DNA from: an uncultured Flaviramulus sp.
GTDB lineage: Bacteria; Bacteroidota; Bacteroidia; Flavobacteriales; Flavobacteriaceae
NCBI GenBank assembly: GCA_947487155.1
Contig: CANKVS010000025.1
Location: forward strand, 1 to 57,851
Direction: 5' to 3'
Length of the DNA: 57,851 bases
Shown here: positions 47,037 to 55,275 of the stretch, piece after piece
Layout: each line of letters begins with the position of its first letter
How positions within the stretch are numbered: position 1 is the stretch's first letter
Notes under the pieces: generated by a model
Told to the model about the DNA's origin: nothing
Databases searched by the model: none
Seen by the model: only the letters and a program-made list of their open reading frames with translations
Program-made: the position numbers and the translations under genes

Positions 47037-47411
47037 ATGGATTTTAAAAATTTATTGGCATATCAAAAAGCTTTTAATTTAGCTATGTCTATTTTTGAAA
47101 TTTCTAAATCATTTCCTAGAGAAGAAACGTATTCGCTAACTGATCAGATAAGAAGAAGTTCGCGTTCTGTTAATGCTAATATTTCTGATGCATATCGTAA
47201 AAGAAGATATCCAAAACATTTTATAAATAAACTTACAGATGCTGATGGTGAAAACTCTGAGACCAATACTTGGTTAGATTTTTCTTTAGAATGTCATTAT
47301 TTAAGTAAGGAAAAATACGAAGAATTAATAAATCAATCTCTTGAGGTTGGAAAACTCATTAATTATATGATTAATAACCCCAGTAAATCTGGAGTTAAAA
47401 CAGAAAACTAA
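47037..47411 (+). CDS. Four-helix-bundle (IVP/S23 ribosomal) family protein
   Basis: 124 residues. The signature is FKNLLAYQKAFNLAMSIFEISKSFPREETYSLTDQIRRSS and then RSVNANISDAYRKRRYPKHFINKLTDADGENSETNTWLDF. These proteins were first seen as ORFs inside 23S rRNA intervening sequences and are now found scattered as small standalone genes in many Bacteroidota; the function is unknown. Here the gene sits alone between ffh and folD inside inverted repeats, which suggests that the unit moved in as a cassette. Confidence 0.9.
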   Translation: MDFKNLLAYQKAFNLAMSIFEISKSFPREETYSLTDQIRRSSRSVNANISDAYRKRRYPKHFINKLTDADGENSETNTWLDFSLECHYLSKEKYEELINQSLEVGKLINYMINNPSKSGVKTEN

Positions 47412-47453
47412 TTGCACGCAAAAGTAAATCAGTAATAGTTATAACTGCAGACG

Positions 47454-47493
47454 AAAACTGCGACTGTGACTGAAAATTGAAAACTGCGACTGT
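47454..47493. repeat. Right inverted arm plus a partial direct copy
   Basis: AAAACTGCGACTGTGACTG and following AAAA at 47454-47476 pair with the left arm at 46987-47009 over 23 bases. A partial direct copy (GAAAACTGCGACTG) follows at 47479-47492, directly upstream of folD. Confidence 0.85.
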
Positions 47494-47505
47494 AAACTTT
47501 AACAT

Positions 47506-48381
47506 ATGACAATTTTAGACGGAAAAAAAGTAAGTAACGATATTAAGGAAGAAATAGCAAAGGATGTTGAGATTATGATTTCCAAAGGCGAAAAAGTGCC
47601 TCATCTTGCGGCAATTTTAGTTGGAACTGATGGCGCTAGTATGACCTACGTAAACGCTAAGGTTAAAGCCTGCGAAAAAATAGGTTTTAATTCTACATTA
47701 ATAGATTTACCAGAAGAAACACCAGAAGAGGTACTGTTAGAAAAGATTAATGAATTAAATACTAATGAAGCTATTGATGGATTTATTGTTCAGTTGCCTT
47801 TGCCAAAACATATTGATGAGCAAAAGGTGTTAATGGCTGTAGATCCTGATAAGGATGTTGACGGGTTTCATCCAACAAACGTAGGTAGAATGGCATTAGA
47901 TTTGCCATCTTTTTTACCAGCAACCCCATACGGAATTTTAGAATTGTTAGAACGTTACGAAGTTGAAACTTCTGGGAAAAATGTTGTTGTTATGGGAAGA
48001 AGCCATATTGTTGGTCGTCCAATGAGTATTTTAATGAGTCAGAAACGTAAAGCAGGAGATGCAACAGTAACAGTTGTACATAGTCGCACTAAAAACCTTT
48101 CAGAAATCACAAAAGGAGCCGATATTATTGTAGCTGCTATTGGGATTTCAGAATTTTTAACAGGCGATATGGTTAAAGATGGTGTTGTTATTATTGATGT
48201 AGGAATTACCAGAGTTCCAGATGAGACTAAGCAACGTGGGTATAGGTTAGCTGGAGATGTAGATTTTAAAAGTGTAAGCGAAAAAGCAAGCTATATTACG
48301 CCTGTTCCTGGAGGCGTAGGACCAATGACCATTGCTATGTTGCTAAAAAACACATTACTTGCTAGAGAGAGAAGAAACTAA
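47506..48381 (+). CDS. folD: Methylenetetrahydrofolate dehydrogenase/cyclohydrolase FolD
   Basis: 291 residues, full length. It interconverts methylene-, methenyl- and formyl-tetrahydrofolate. Signatures: [22 protein letters not shown] with the catalytic lysine region, [31 protein letters not shown], the NADP loop [14 protein letters not shown] and the closing [15 protein letters not shown]. The promoter, if separate, would lie in or beside the inverted repeat. Confidence 0.97.
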   Translation: MTILDGKKVSNDIKEEIAKDVEIMISKGEKVPHLAAILVGTDGASMTYVNAKVKACEKIGFNSTLIDLPEETPEEVLLEKINELNTNEAIDGFIVQLPLPKHIDEQKVLMAVDPDKDVDGFHPTNVGRMALDLPSFLPATPYGILELLERYEVETSGKNVVVMGRSHIVGRPMSILMSQKRKAGDATVTVVHSRTKNLSEITKGADIIVAAIGISEFLTGDMVKDGVVIIDVGITRVPDETKQRGYRLAGDVDFKSVSEKASYITPVPGGVGPMTIAMLLKNTLLARERRN

Positions 48382-48542
48382 TAGTTTAATACTATAATTG
48401 ATTACATTGCATTATGAATTTTATAATTTATAATGCATTTTTTTTATTGAACTCATATTGACTTTTTCTATTTCCTAAAAAATGTCCAAAATTCACCCAT
48501 ATTTTGTTAAAGGCTGTCTAAAAAGTAAAACGAATAGTCATA

Positions 48543-48602
48543 TTGAACTTGTCGAAATACTTTAACTTATTGATAATCAATAATAGGTTTCGACAAGCTC
48601 AA
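48543..48602. repeat. Composite cruciform repeat downstream of folD
   Basis: Outer arms TTGAACTTGTCGAAA (48543-48557) and TTTCGACAAGCTCAA (48588-48602), one mismatch, enclose a perfect TTATTGA/TCAATAA hairpin (48567-48583). Flanking words GGCTGTCTAAAAAGT (about 48512) and ACTTTTAGGCAT (about 48624) are near-complementary and look like a terminator stem into which the repeat was inserted. It lies between convergent folD and the T9SS gene. Confidence 0.65.
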
Positions 48603-48663
48603 CCTGACAAATCTAACACAATGACTTTTAGGCATCCTCCTGCTAAAAAATAATATGAAATTT

Positions 48664-50469
48664 TTATTTTTCATTAGCAATAATCACTTTTTTACTATAG
48701 CCATGGTTGTTTGCTAAACTAACTCTAGCAATATAAACACCATCGCTAAGTTGTTTAGTAGAGTAAGTATATGTGTTTTTTATTTCTGAAATATTTTTAC
48801 GTAGTACCTCTTTTCCAGAAATATCGTATAGATTAAATGCTGTAATATCCAAAGAATTTGGGTTTGTAATTTTTAATTGGGATATATTGTTATTTTGAAA
48901 TACCTCAAAACCATCAAAAGAATTATCTGTAATATTTAAGGCATTACTGTTAAAAGTGACTTCAAAACGATTAGCATAAACTCCAGCTTCGAGGCTCATA
49001 TCAAAATCTTGAGTCTTTAAATTTATATACGAATTGTTTTCTATATCGTGAATATAAATAGGTTGATTATCGTCAAAATTTTGAATATCAGCTATTCTAA
49101 TTCTAACAGGCATATCATAAGCCAACTTAATAGTTAAAGGTATTTTTAGAGCTTCGTCAAAAGGTAAAGCTTCAGCTAAATATGCCGAATTGTCATTAGA
49201 AAAATAAGCATCAGAAGCTAAAACATCAGCCTCATTTATTTTTGATTCTAGACCACGGTCAAAACCAAATGTTGCTTTTGGATGAAAGTTTTCTAATAAT
49301 TGTCTGGTGTACGTGTTGTTGTTAAGGTCAACATTCAATCTAAAACGTTTATAACCACTTGGTATTTTAGCAAAACCATTATCATCAGTTATTTCAGATT
49401 TTTCTTTGGTGTTTGCTGTTTTAAAGAACTCACTATCTGCATGTGTCTCTTTAATGTAAATACGATGAGCATTTTTGACTTTAACTACACCATTGGCACT
49501 GCCTTCTACCATAAATCCTTGACCTACTGGTATGTATCGTTTGGCTTGTTTTATGCCACCAGGAGGAGGGGGCGAACCACCGCCACCGCCAGAGGTATTT
49601 ATTGTACCATCAACATTATATGTAGAAAATGGTGCAGAGATATACGTTTCCATAAAAGGAGAGAATTCCTCAATAGTATACGTAGCATACCCACCCGAGT
49701 AATCTACCAATCGGTGAGAGTTTACAGTAAGATCTTGCTCCCAATAGTATAACGTTCCAGTTATTGTGTTTCTATTATCGGTATCCCAAATATAAGCATG
49801 GGCATCTATAGCAGAAGGGTATGGGTTTCCTACTAAAGTAGTTTGACCAGTTAACACGGTAACATCAATAGTACCAGTATTGGGTTTTCCTCTAAAATCG
49901 TAGTTTTGCTCATCACCTGGATTATTAGCACTAGTTCCTGCAACACCTTTCATAGTAAAACCTTCTCCAGGATTTATAGTTGTACTACTTAACACATGTA
50001 TCCAATCTGCATATTCATCAGAAGCTATATATTTCCAAATCCAATAAGGTTCAATATTTAAAGGACTCGCAGACCCGTTATAGTTTGCATGGTTATACGT
50101 TGCTGGTGTTGATGCGGTAACACTAACAATGTCGTTTAAAAGAGAAATACCAAAAGGATTATTAATAGAATTGTTTGTTTTGCTTCCAATAGGGGAGCAC
50201 CAGTAGTTATATTCGTGAGCACCAACATTACCGTTTTGGTATACGCTTAATTCTCCTACTCCAGAATTCCCAGTAGTACCAGAACCTTGTATTAGTTGAG
50301 CTTCATTTCGTAGATAAATCCTACTGTCTGTTTCGTTTAAATTAACATAATCTTCGGCATAAAAAACAACATCATTAACAAATACATAATTATTATTCCT
50401 TACCGAGAGTTGTGCGTAAGAGAGATTGATGAAAAAAAATATCGCAACTGTATAGTATAAATGTTTCAT
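48664..50469 (-). CDS. Exported protein with type A T9SS sorting domain
   Basis: 601 residues. Signal peptide 1-19 (ends NLSYAQL). Residues 20-330 are a beta-rich region seen in many Flavobacteriaceae surface proteins (EYNYWCSPIGS, LVGNPYPSAIDA), split by a glycine/proline linker SGGGGGSPPPPGG near 292-305. A second region (370-520; GYKRFRLNVDLNN, TFGFDRGLE) is followed by the sorting tail (about 520-601; FDGFEVFQNNN ... YSKKVIIANEK). It should be carried through the T9SS to the surface. It is divergent from the LytTR regulator and could be one of its targets. Confidence 0.87.
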   Translation of the reverse strand: MKHLYYTVAIFFFINLSYAQLSVRNNNYVFVNDVVFYAEDYVNLNETDSRIYLRNEAQLIQGSGTTGNSGVGELSVYQNGNVGAHEYNYWCSPIGSKTNNSINNPFGISLLNDIVSVTASTPATYNHANYNGSASPLNIEPYWIWKYIASDEYADWIHVLSSTTINPGEGFTMKGVAGTSANNPGDEQNYDFRGKPNTGTIDVTVLTGQTTLVGNPYPSAIDAHAYIWDTDNRNTITGTLYYWEQDLTVNSHRLVDYSGGYATYTIEEFSPFMETYISAPFSTYNVDGTINTSGGGGGSPPPPGGIKQAKRYIPVGQGFMVEGSANGVVKVKNAHRIYIKETHADSEFFKTANTKEKSEITDDNGFAKIPSGYKRFRLNVDLNNNTYTRQLLENFHPKATFGFDRGLESKINEADVLASDAYFSNDNSAYLAEALPFDEALKIPLTIKLAYDMPVRIRIADIQNFDDNQPIYIHDIENNSYINLKTQDFDMSLEAGVYANRFEVTFNSNALNITDNSFDGFEVFQNNNISQLKITNPNSLDITAFNLYDISGKEVLRKNISEIKNTYTYSTKQLSDGVYIARVSLANNHGYSKKVIIANEK

Positions 50470-50799
50470 AAGATTTGGGGTTTGAAATATTTATTTATGG
50501 TATCATTCAAAATTCATTTATAATATGAATGATTGCATGTGTTAGGTATAACAAATATATGTCTTGCCTTTAATTTTTATAGGTCAATTACTGCGAAATG
50601 CTATATTTTAGCTCTAGAATGCTTTTTTTATAGATTGAATAGGTGTTATGCTGCGATTAGTATTTTTATATTTGTTATTATATAAAATTAACGTAACAAA
50701 TGAATAAAAATGAGTTTTTTAAATTTGTCTCATTTCTGTTTTTGAGACATACATACAATGAAAATATAATTATTTAAACCTCTTGTTTAATATTTTTAA
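50470..50799. other. Divergent regulatory region between the T9SS gene and the response regulator
   Basis: No gene is seen in these 330 AT-rich bases. On the minus strand TATATTTG (plus positions 50552-50559) is a candidate -7 box for the T9SS gene, leaving a leader of about 80 bases. TGTCTCA (50726-50732) and TGAGACA (50743-50749) form an inverted repeat about 50 bases before the response-regulator start and may be an operator. Confidence 0.45.
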
Positions 50800-51585
50800 A
50801 TGAAATTAGTTAATAATAAAAATATGGTTAAAGTAGTAGTTATTGAAGACGAAAGTATTTCTAGTAATTATATTGTTAGTTTATTAAAAAAGTATTGCCC
50901 AGAGAAGTTTTTAGTAGAAAAAGAGGTCGATAATATAGTCGACTCAATAAAATGGCTTGCCAATAACGATAGTCCAGACTTAATTTTTATGGATGTACAT
51001 TTAAGTGATGGTTTATGCTTTGAAATTTTTAACGAAGTAGAAATTAGTTGTCCAGTAATTTTTACAACAGCTTATGATGAATATGCGATTAAGGCATTTA
51101 AAACAAATGGAATAGACTATTTATTAAAACCAATAACTGAAAAAGATTTTTATCAAGCAATAGTTAAGTTTTTTAAAATACGAAGAGATAAAACGGCACA
51201 ATTAAAGGAAAACGAAAAATTTAGGCTTTTAGAACTTAATAAAAAAAAAATCTATAAAGAACGATTTTTAGTAAAATTAGGAAATAAATATACCCCTTTA
51301 AAAGTAGAAGATATTGCTTATTTTTATAAAGACGATATTGTTTTTATAAAATCGTTTGATGGCAATAGTTATCCTGTAAATAGTTCATTATCTAACATTG
51401 AAGGTTCTGTAGATTCAAATGTGTTTTTTAGAGCAAACAGAAAAGTTTTGGTAAACATTAATGCCATTGAATATTTGTCGCAATACAAGCCAGGGCAATT
51501 AGTTATTAGGGTAAAGCCAAAATTTGATGAAATTATTATATTAAGTCAAGAAAAGTCTAGCAATTTAAAAGCGCTACTAAACTAA
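50800..51585 (+). CDS. LytTR-family response regulator
   Basis: 261 residues. Receiver domain about 11-130 with the acidic pair in IEDES, the phosphoacceptor D65 (FMDVHLSD), T90 and K110 (LLKP). A LytTR DNA-binding domain fills about 155-258 (IAYFYKDDIVFIKSFDGNSYPVNSSLSNIE, FFRANRKVLVNINAIEYLS). The start could also be ATG 50824 (MVKVVVIEDES), which removes eight residues. Its likely kinase is the PAS-LytS protein at 56680, since that family normally pairs with LytTR regulators. Confidence 0.92.
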   Translation: MKLVNNKNMVKVVVIEDESISSNYIVSLLKKYCPEKFLVEKEVDNIVDSIKWLANNDSPDLIFMDVHLSDGLCFEIFNEVEISCPVIFTTAYDEYAIKAFKTNGIDYLLKPITEKDFYQAIVKFFKIRRDKTAQLKENEKFRLLELNKKKIYKERFLVKLGNKYTPLKVEDIAYFYKDDIVFIKSFDGNSYPVNSSLSNIEGSVDSNVFFRANRKVLVNINAIEYLSQYKPGQLVIRVKPKFDEIIILSQEKSSNLKALLN

Positions 51586-51689
51586 AAACCACTGTTTATA
51601 TTCACAACATCAGCTTTTTTTTGAATTAGTATCTTTGTTTTTAATAGGTACTATATTAATAGCAATAATGGGAGACTTATTTTGGGAAA

Positions 51690-52418
51690 ATGCACTTAAA
51701 AGGAGCACAATTATTTCTTGGAATTCAATTAATAGTTGTTTCTTTCTTTAAAATTTTCAATAAAAACATAAGAAATAGAATACTTGGTTTCTTTACATTA
51801 TTTTCTGGATTAATTTATTTTTACAACATATTTAGAATTCAAATATATAATAATTCTTTGTTGAATATTATGTTTGTAGGACCACTTGAAGTTATAGACC
51901 CTGCGCTATTATACCTTTATATTGCTTTATTAAATAAACCTTCAAAACGTATAATTAAGCATTTATCATTTCCAGTAGTATACCTGTTGTTTTATAAGGT
52001 TTTGTTTTTCTTTTTTAAAGATGTTTACGATGCACAAATTCAAACATTAGGAATAATTCATTATTTTTTATTGCCTTTTTATTTTGGGATATATTTTTTC
52101 AAAGGCATTAAAATATTTAAAACCACTTTGCAGAATACTTTAAAAGAAAAAGCGCTTAAAAAGTTCAAAATTTTTTATTATTCATTTAATATATTAAACA
52201 TTACCAGTTCGTTAATCATTTTTGTGCCAATACTAATGATGATGTTTATCTCAACCATTGATAAAGATTATATACAAGCATTATTGGAAACCTTCTCGAA
52301 TAGTGCTTTAATTTTTGGACTGTTTATATATCAACTCTTAATTCTTTATGCATTATCAGAATCTAATACATATAAGAGTTTTTTTCTTGGAATAGATGTG
52401 TATAAAGAAAATAATTAG
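51690..52418 (+). CDS. Seven-transmembrane sensor half of a split AraC-type regulator
   Basis: 242 residues with about seven hydrophobic segments and a lysine-rich cytoplasmic loop (near 145-160, TLKEKALKKFKIF). It has no enzymatic domain. Single Bacteroidota proteins of about 370 residues join such a membrane part to a C-terminal AraC helix-turn-helix; here the second part is the next ORF, overlapping by a TAGTG junction. It is therefore probably the sensor half of a two-subunit regulator, or the 5' part of a gene broken by a frameshift. Confidence 0.7.
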   Translation: MHLKGAQLFLGIQLIVVSFFKIFNKNIRNRILGFFTLFSGLIYFYNIFRIQIYNNSLLNIMFVGPLEVIDPALLYLYIALLNKPSKRIIKHLSFPVVYLLFYKVLFFFFKDVYDAQIQTLGIIHYFLLPFYFGIYFFKGIKIFKTTLQNTLKEKALKKFKIFYYSFNILNITSSLIIFVPILMMMFISTIDKDYIQALLETFSNSALIFGLFIYQLLILYALSESNTYKSFFLGIDVYKENN

Positions 52419-52774
52419 TGTTTAATAATGCTCATATTGAAAGTAAGATGGAAGCACTGTTTACAAAGAAAAAAGTGTTTTTAAACCCTAAATGCACTAT
52501 TAATGAAATTGCAAAGCAAATTGATGAATCCCCCAAAGTTATTTCAACCTATATAGATGAAACATATAAGCTGTCATTTAAACATTATTTAATGCAATGT
52601 AGAATTGAAGAATTTAAAAAATTGGTTTTGGAAAAAGATAATAAATATGATCTTTATGGTATAGCCCAAGAAGCTGGATTTAATTCTAAAGCGTCCTTTT
52701 ACCGTGCCTTTAAAAAGTACGAAGGTATAACACCAGGTGAGTACAGAAATAAGTTTAAAATTGAAACATCCTAA
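52418..52774 (+). CDS. AraC-type helix-turn-helix half of the split regulator
   Basis: 118 residues from GTG 52418, whose G is the last base of the upstream TAG stop; ATG 52448 is an alternative start. The AraC domain shows both HTH units: TINEIAKQIDESPKVISTYIDE and DLYGIAQEAGFNSKASFYRAFKKYEGITPGEYRNKF. It would bind DNA; alone it lacks a sensor. Translation is probably coupled to the membrane ORF. The likely target is the surface-protein gene that starts 122 bases downstream. Confidence 0.8.
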   Translation: MFNNAHIESKMEALFTKKKVFLNPKCTINEIAKQIDESPKVISTYIDETYKLSFKHYLMQCRIEEFKKLVLEKDNKYDLYGIAQEAGFNSKASFYRAFKKYEGITPGEYRNKFKIETS

Positions 52775-52861
52775 AAACCGTTTAAACGATAAAAAGTGTA
52801 TTTCATGGACTGAATATTAGCTTTGACAACAAATCCATATTAGTTAATTTTTTCTAGTATA

Positions 52862-52869
52862 TATATTTG
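52862..52869 (+). promoter_or_regulatory. Promoter -7 box of the surface repeat gene
   Basis: TATATTTG matches TAnnTTTG, 26 bases before the ATG at 52896. The leader contains CAACCCCAAAT, a word also found just before the start of the T9SS gene at 50469. Confidence 0.55.
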
Positions 52870-52895
52870 AATCTCAACCCCAAATATATACAGCT

Positions 52896-54983
52896 ATGAA
52901 AGCAAATTACTTAATTTTAGTATGTTTTTTAATGTGTTTATCGTTACAATCTCAAGTAGGAATAGGAACTACAAGCCCTAATTCTTCGTTAGATGTAAGG
53001 TCATCTAACCAAGCAACTCCAGCAAATACAGATGGTATATTAATACCTCAAGTTGATGCTTTTCCTGTTACTAATCCAACAGCTTCACAAAATGGAATGC
53101 TTGTTTTTTTAACAACGGTATCTGGTGTAAATCAACCTGGGTTTTATTATTGGAATCAACCAACTACTGCATGGATAGGATTAGCATCTGGTAGCGGAAC
53201 TGGTTGGGGGCTTACAGGTAATGCAGGAACATCTTTCGGAACTAACTTTATAGGAACAACAGATTTGCAAGCATTAGATGTTAGAACGAATAATGTAATT
53301 AGAGCGCGGTTCACAACTAGAGGACAATTGGAGTTTCATAATACTCAAGGTTCTGTGTTTTTAGGTTTAGATGCAGGTGAGAATAGTAATTTAACGGGAC
53401 AAAGAGCTGTATTTATAGGAGAATCTGCTGGATATTCCAATACATCAGGAACTAACAACATTGCTATTGGCCATAGATCTTTATATAGCAATACCGATAC
53501 TCATTACAACGTGGCTATTGGTAGTTTTGCTTTGGAAAACAATACGGGCTATCGTAATATAGCCATAGGGTTTGAATCTCAGCAAGGGTCATCTACAGCA
53601 AACGACAATGTGTCTATAGGATATTTAAGTTTACATGGCGCTGGTGGTACAGTTACAGGAAGCAGGAATGTAGCTCTAGGCAGAGGGACTTTATATAGTA
53701 ATTTAGGAGGTGCAGATAATGTAGCCATAGGAAATAGGTCTATGGTATGGAATACCACAGGAATTGGTAATAGTGCTGTTGGTTTTCAAGCACTTATTAA
53801 TAATACTACAGGAAATAGTAATACCGCTTTTGGAAGACAGGCTCTACAAGGGCAGGGAAATGGATTGTCCACGCCAGCAACTGGTAATACTGGAGATAAT
53901 AATACTGCTTTAGGAGCATACGCATTAGAAAACAATACTACAGGTGATGATAATATTGCTGTGGGGCTTGAGTCTTTAAATGCCAATACTATTGGTGCAG
54001 ATAATATAAGTATTGGTTATAGAGCCATGTATTTAAATACGTCTGGGTACAAAAATGTGGGTATAGGAAATGAAGCATTACATGATAATACAGAGGGTTA
54101 TGAAAACCATGCTATAGGAGACGAATCTCTACATAGCAATACTACAGGGTATCATAATAATGCTTTTGGTTACAGGTCTTTATATAATAATACAACAGGT
54201 TATGAAAATATAGCTTTAGGCGATCAAGCACTTTTAAGTAATATAACAGGAAATTATAACACTGCTATTGGTTTTAGTTCATTATATAGCACTGTAAGCG
54301 CAGAGTATAATTTAGGAATAGGTTACGAATCACTTTACACTAATACTACAGGAGAGTATAATATAGCTTTAGGTTTTCAATCTTTATACAATAATAATGC
54401 TAGTTATAATAATGCTGTGGGGGCTTTTGCATTGTATTCAAACACTACAGGTGCAGATAATGTAGCTGTTGGTCGTAGAGCATCATATTTTAATACAACA
54501 GGTAGTCATAATGTGTCTTTAGCTTATGAAGCTGGAGTAAATAATACTACAGGAAGTAATAATATAACATTAGGATATCGTTCAAATTATAATAATCAAA
54601 CAGGAGGAAATAGTGTGGTTATTGGTTATGAAGCTGGTTTTGGAACAGGATTAACCTCTGTAAGCGGAAATGTGTTAATAGGCTATCAAGCAGGGTATCA
54701 AAACACAAATTCAGATAGACTCTATATTGAAAACACAAATTCTTTAACGCCATTAATAGGCGGTGATTTTGCTAATGATAGGGTTGGTATAAATACAGCA
54801 ATAACGCCGCTTACACATACCTTAACAGTTGGAGGTAGTGCAAAAATAGACACATTAATAAATATAAAACCAGGAACAGCACCAGTAGCTCCTGAGGTAG
54901 GCGATGTTTATTTTGATATGGCTACAGATAAACTACGTGTTTATACGTCGGTTTCTGGTGGGCAATGGGAAGACTTAAATTAA
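52896..54983 (+). CDS. Surface repeat protein with YadA-head-like 17-residue repeats
   Basis: 695 residues. Signal peptide 1-20. Residues 21-160 form the N-terminal region (VGIGTTSPNSSLDV, NGMLVFLTT, GFYYWN) shared by many Bacteroidota surface or fibre proteins. From about 163 to 612 there are about 25 copies of a 17-residue unit, consensus NTTGxxNxAIGxxALxx, as in YadA heads and trimeric fibres. The C-terminus (RVGINTAITPLTHTLTVGG, VGDVYFDMATDKLRVYT) has no T9SS tail or peptidase S74 domain. Likely a trimeric beta-roll adhesin or fibre; how it is anchored is unknown. Confidence 0.85.
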   Translation: MKANYLILVCFLMCLSLQSQVGIGTTSPNSSLDVRSSNQATPANTDGILIPQVDAFPVTNPTASQNGMLVFLTTVSGVNQPGFYYWNQPTTAWIGLASGSGTGWGLTGNAGTSFGTNFIGTTDLQALDVRTNNVIRARFTTRGQLEFHNTQGSVFLGLDAGENSNLTGQRAVFIGESAGYSNTSGTNNIAIGHRSLYSNTDTHYNVAIGSFALENNTGYRNIAIGFESQQGSSTANDNVSIGYLSLHGAGGTVTGSRNVALGRGTLYSNLGGADNVAIGNRSMVWNTTGIGNSAVGFQALINNTTGNSNTAFGRQALQGQGNGLSTPATGNTGDNNTALGAYALENNTTGDDNIAVGLESLNANTIGADNISIGYRAMYLNTSGYKNVGIGNEALHDNTEGYENHAIGDESLHSNTTGYHNNAFGYRSLYNNTTGYENIALGDQALLSNITGNYNTAIGFSSLYSTVSAEYNLGIGYESLYTNTTGEYNIALGFQSLYNNNASYNNAVGAFALYSNTTGADNVAVGRRASYFNTTGSHNVSLAYEAGVNNTTGSNNITLGYRSNYNNQTGGNSVVIGYEAGFGTGLTSVSGNVLIGYQAGYQNTNSDRLYIENTNSLTPLIGGDFANDRVGINTAITPLTHTLTVGGSAKIDTLINIKPGTAPVAPEVGDVYFDMATDKLRVYTSVSGGQWEDLN
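53370..54710 (+). repeat. Degenerate tandem repeat array inside the surface protein gene
   Basis: The DNA under the 17-residue units repeats with a 51-base period (some units 48, 54 or longer), with words such as AATACTACAGG and ATAGC recurring. Units vary in the two or three variable positions, so the array is not a recent perfect expansion, but recombination between units is plausible. It is not a CRISPR array: there are no unrelated spacers and the whole stretch is one open frame. Confidence 0.85.
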
Positions 54984-55025
54984 AAACAAAATAAAAAAAG
55001 CGAATAGATAAAAAGTAGGTTTATT

Positions 55026-55241
55026 ATGAGAAGACTTAACGAAGCAGAAAAAAAAATGGTACGGTTAAAGAATTTTGAAAGTTCTTTATTACAATTAAGG
55101 CGTTCTATTAGAAACGTAAAGTATGAATTTAAAAGAAACGTTAAAGAGACCTCTTGTGATAAGTTAAAACAATCTTATAAAAAGAAAGTAGAAGAATATA
55201 CAGTAAAAGAACTTAACTATTTATTAAGTATGATTAAGTAA
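55026..55241 (+). CDS. Small basic coiled-coil protein
   Basis: 71 residues, almost wholly helical and basic: MRRLNEAEKKMVRLKNFESS, RSIRNVKYEFKRNVKE, QSYKKKVEEYTVKELNYLLSMIK. No signal peptide or membrane segment is seen and no family is recognised. It lies 42 bases after the surface protein gene and 10 bases before the next frame. The next protein has a similar charged helical N-terminus, so the two may interact in the cytoplasm. Confidence 0.6.
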   Translation: MRRLNEAEKKMVRLKNFESSLLQLRRSIRNVKYEFKRNVKETSCDKLKQSYKKKVEEYTVKELNYLLSMIK

Positions 55242-55275
55242 GACCCTTTTTGTGTTCAATTTTAATTATAGCGGT

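Noticed and set aside
49300..49752. 150-residue plus-strand frame
   Set aside because: It is antisense to the T9SS gene at 48664-50469; the composition is that of a shadow frame.
52405..52420. Programmed -1 frameshift joining the membrane and AraC ORFs
   Set aside because: No slippery heptamer is present, and the AraC frame has a TAA at 52412-52414, leaving almost no room to slip; coupled reinitiation fits better.
53370..54710. CRISPR array
   Set aside because: The repeats are degenerate, contiguous and fully coding, with no distinct spacers; no cas genes are present in the window.
52896..54983. Prophage tail-fibre gene
   Set aside because: Repeats of this kind occur in tail fibres, but no phage genes surround it and the protein has a signal peptide.
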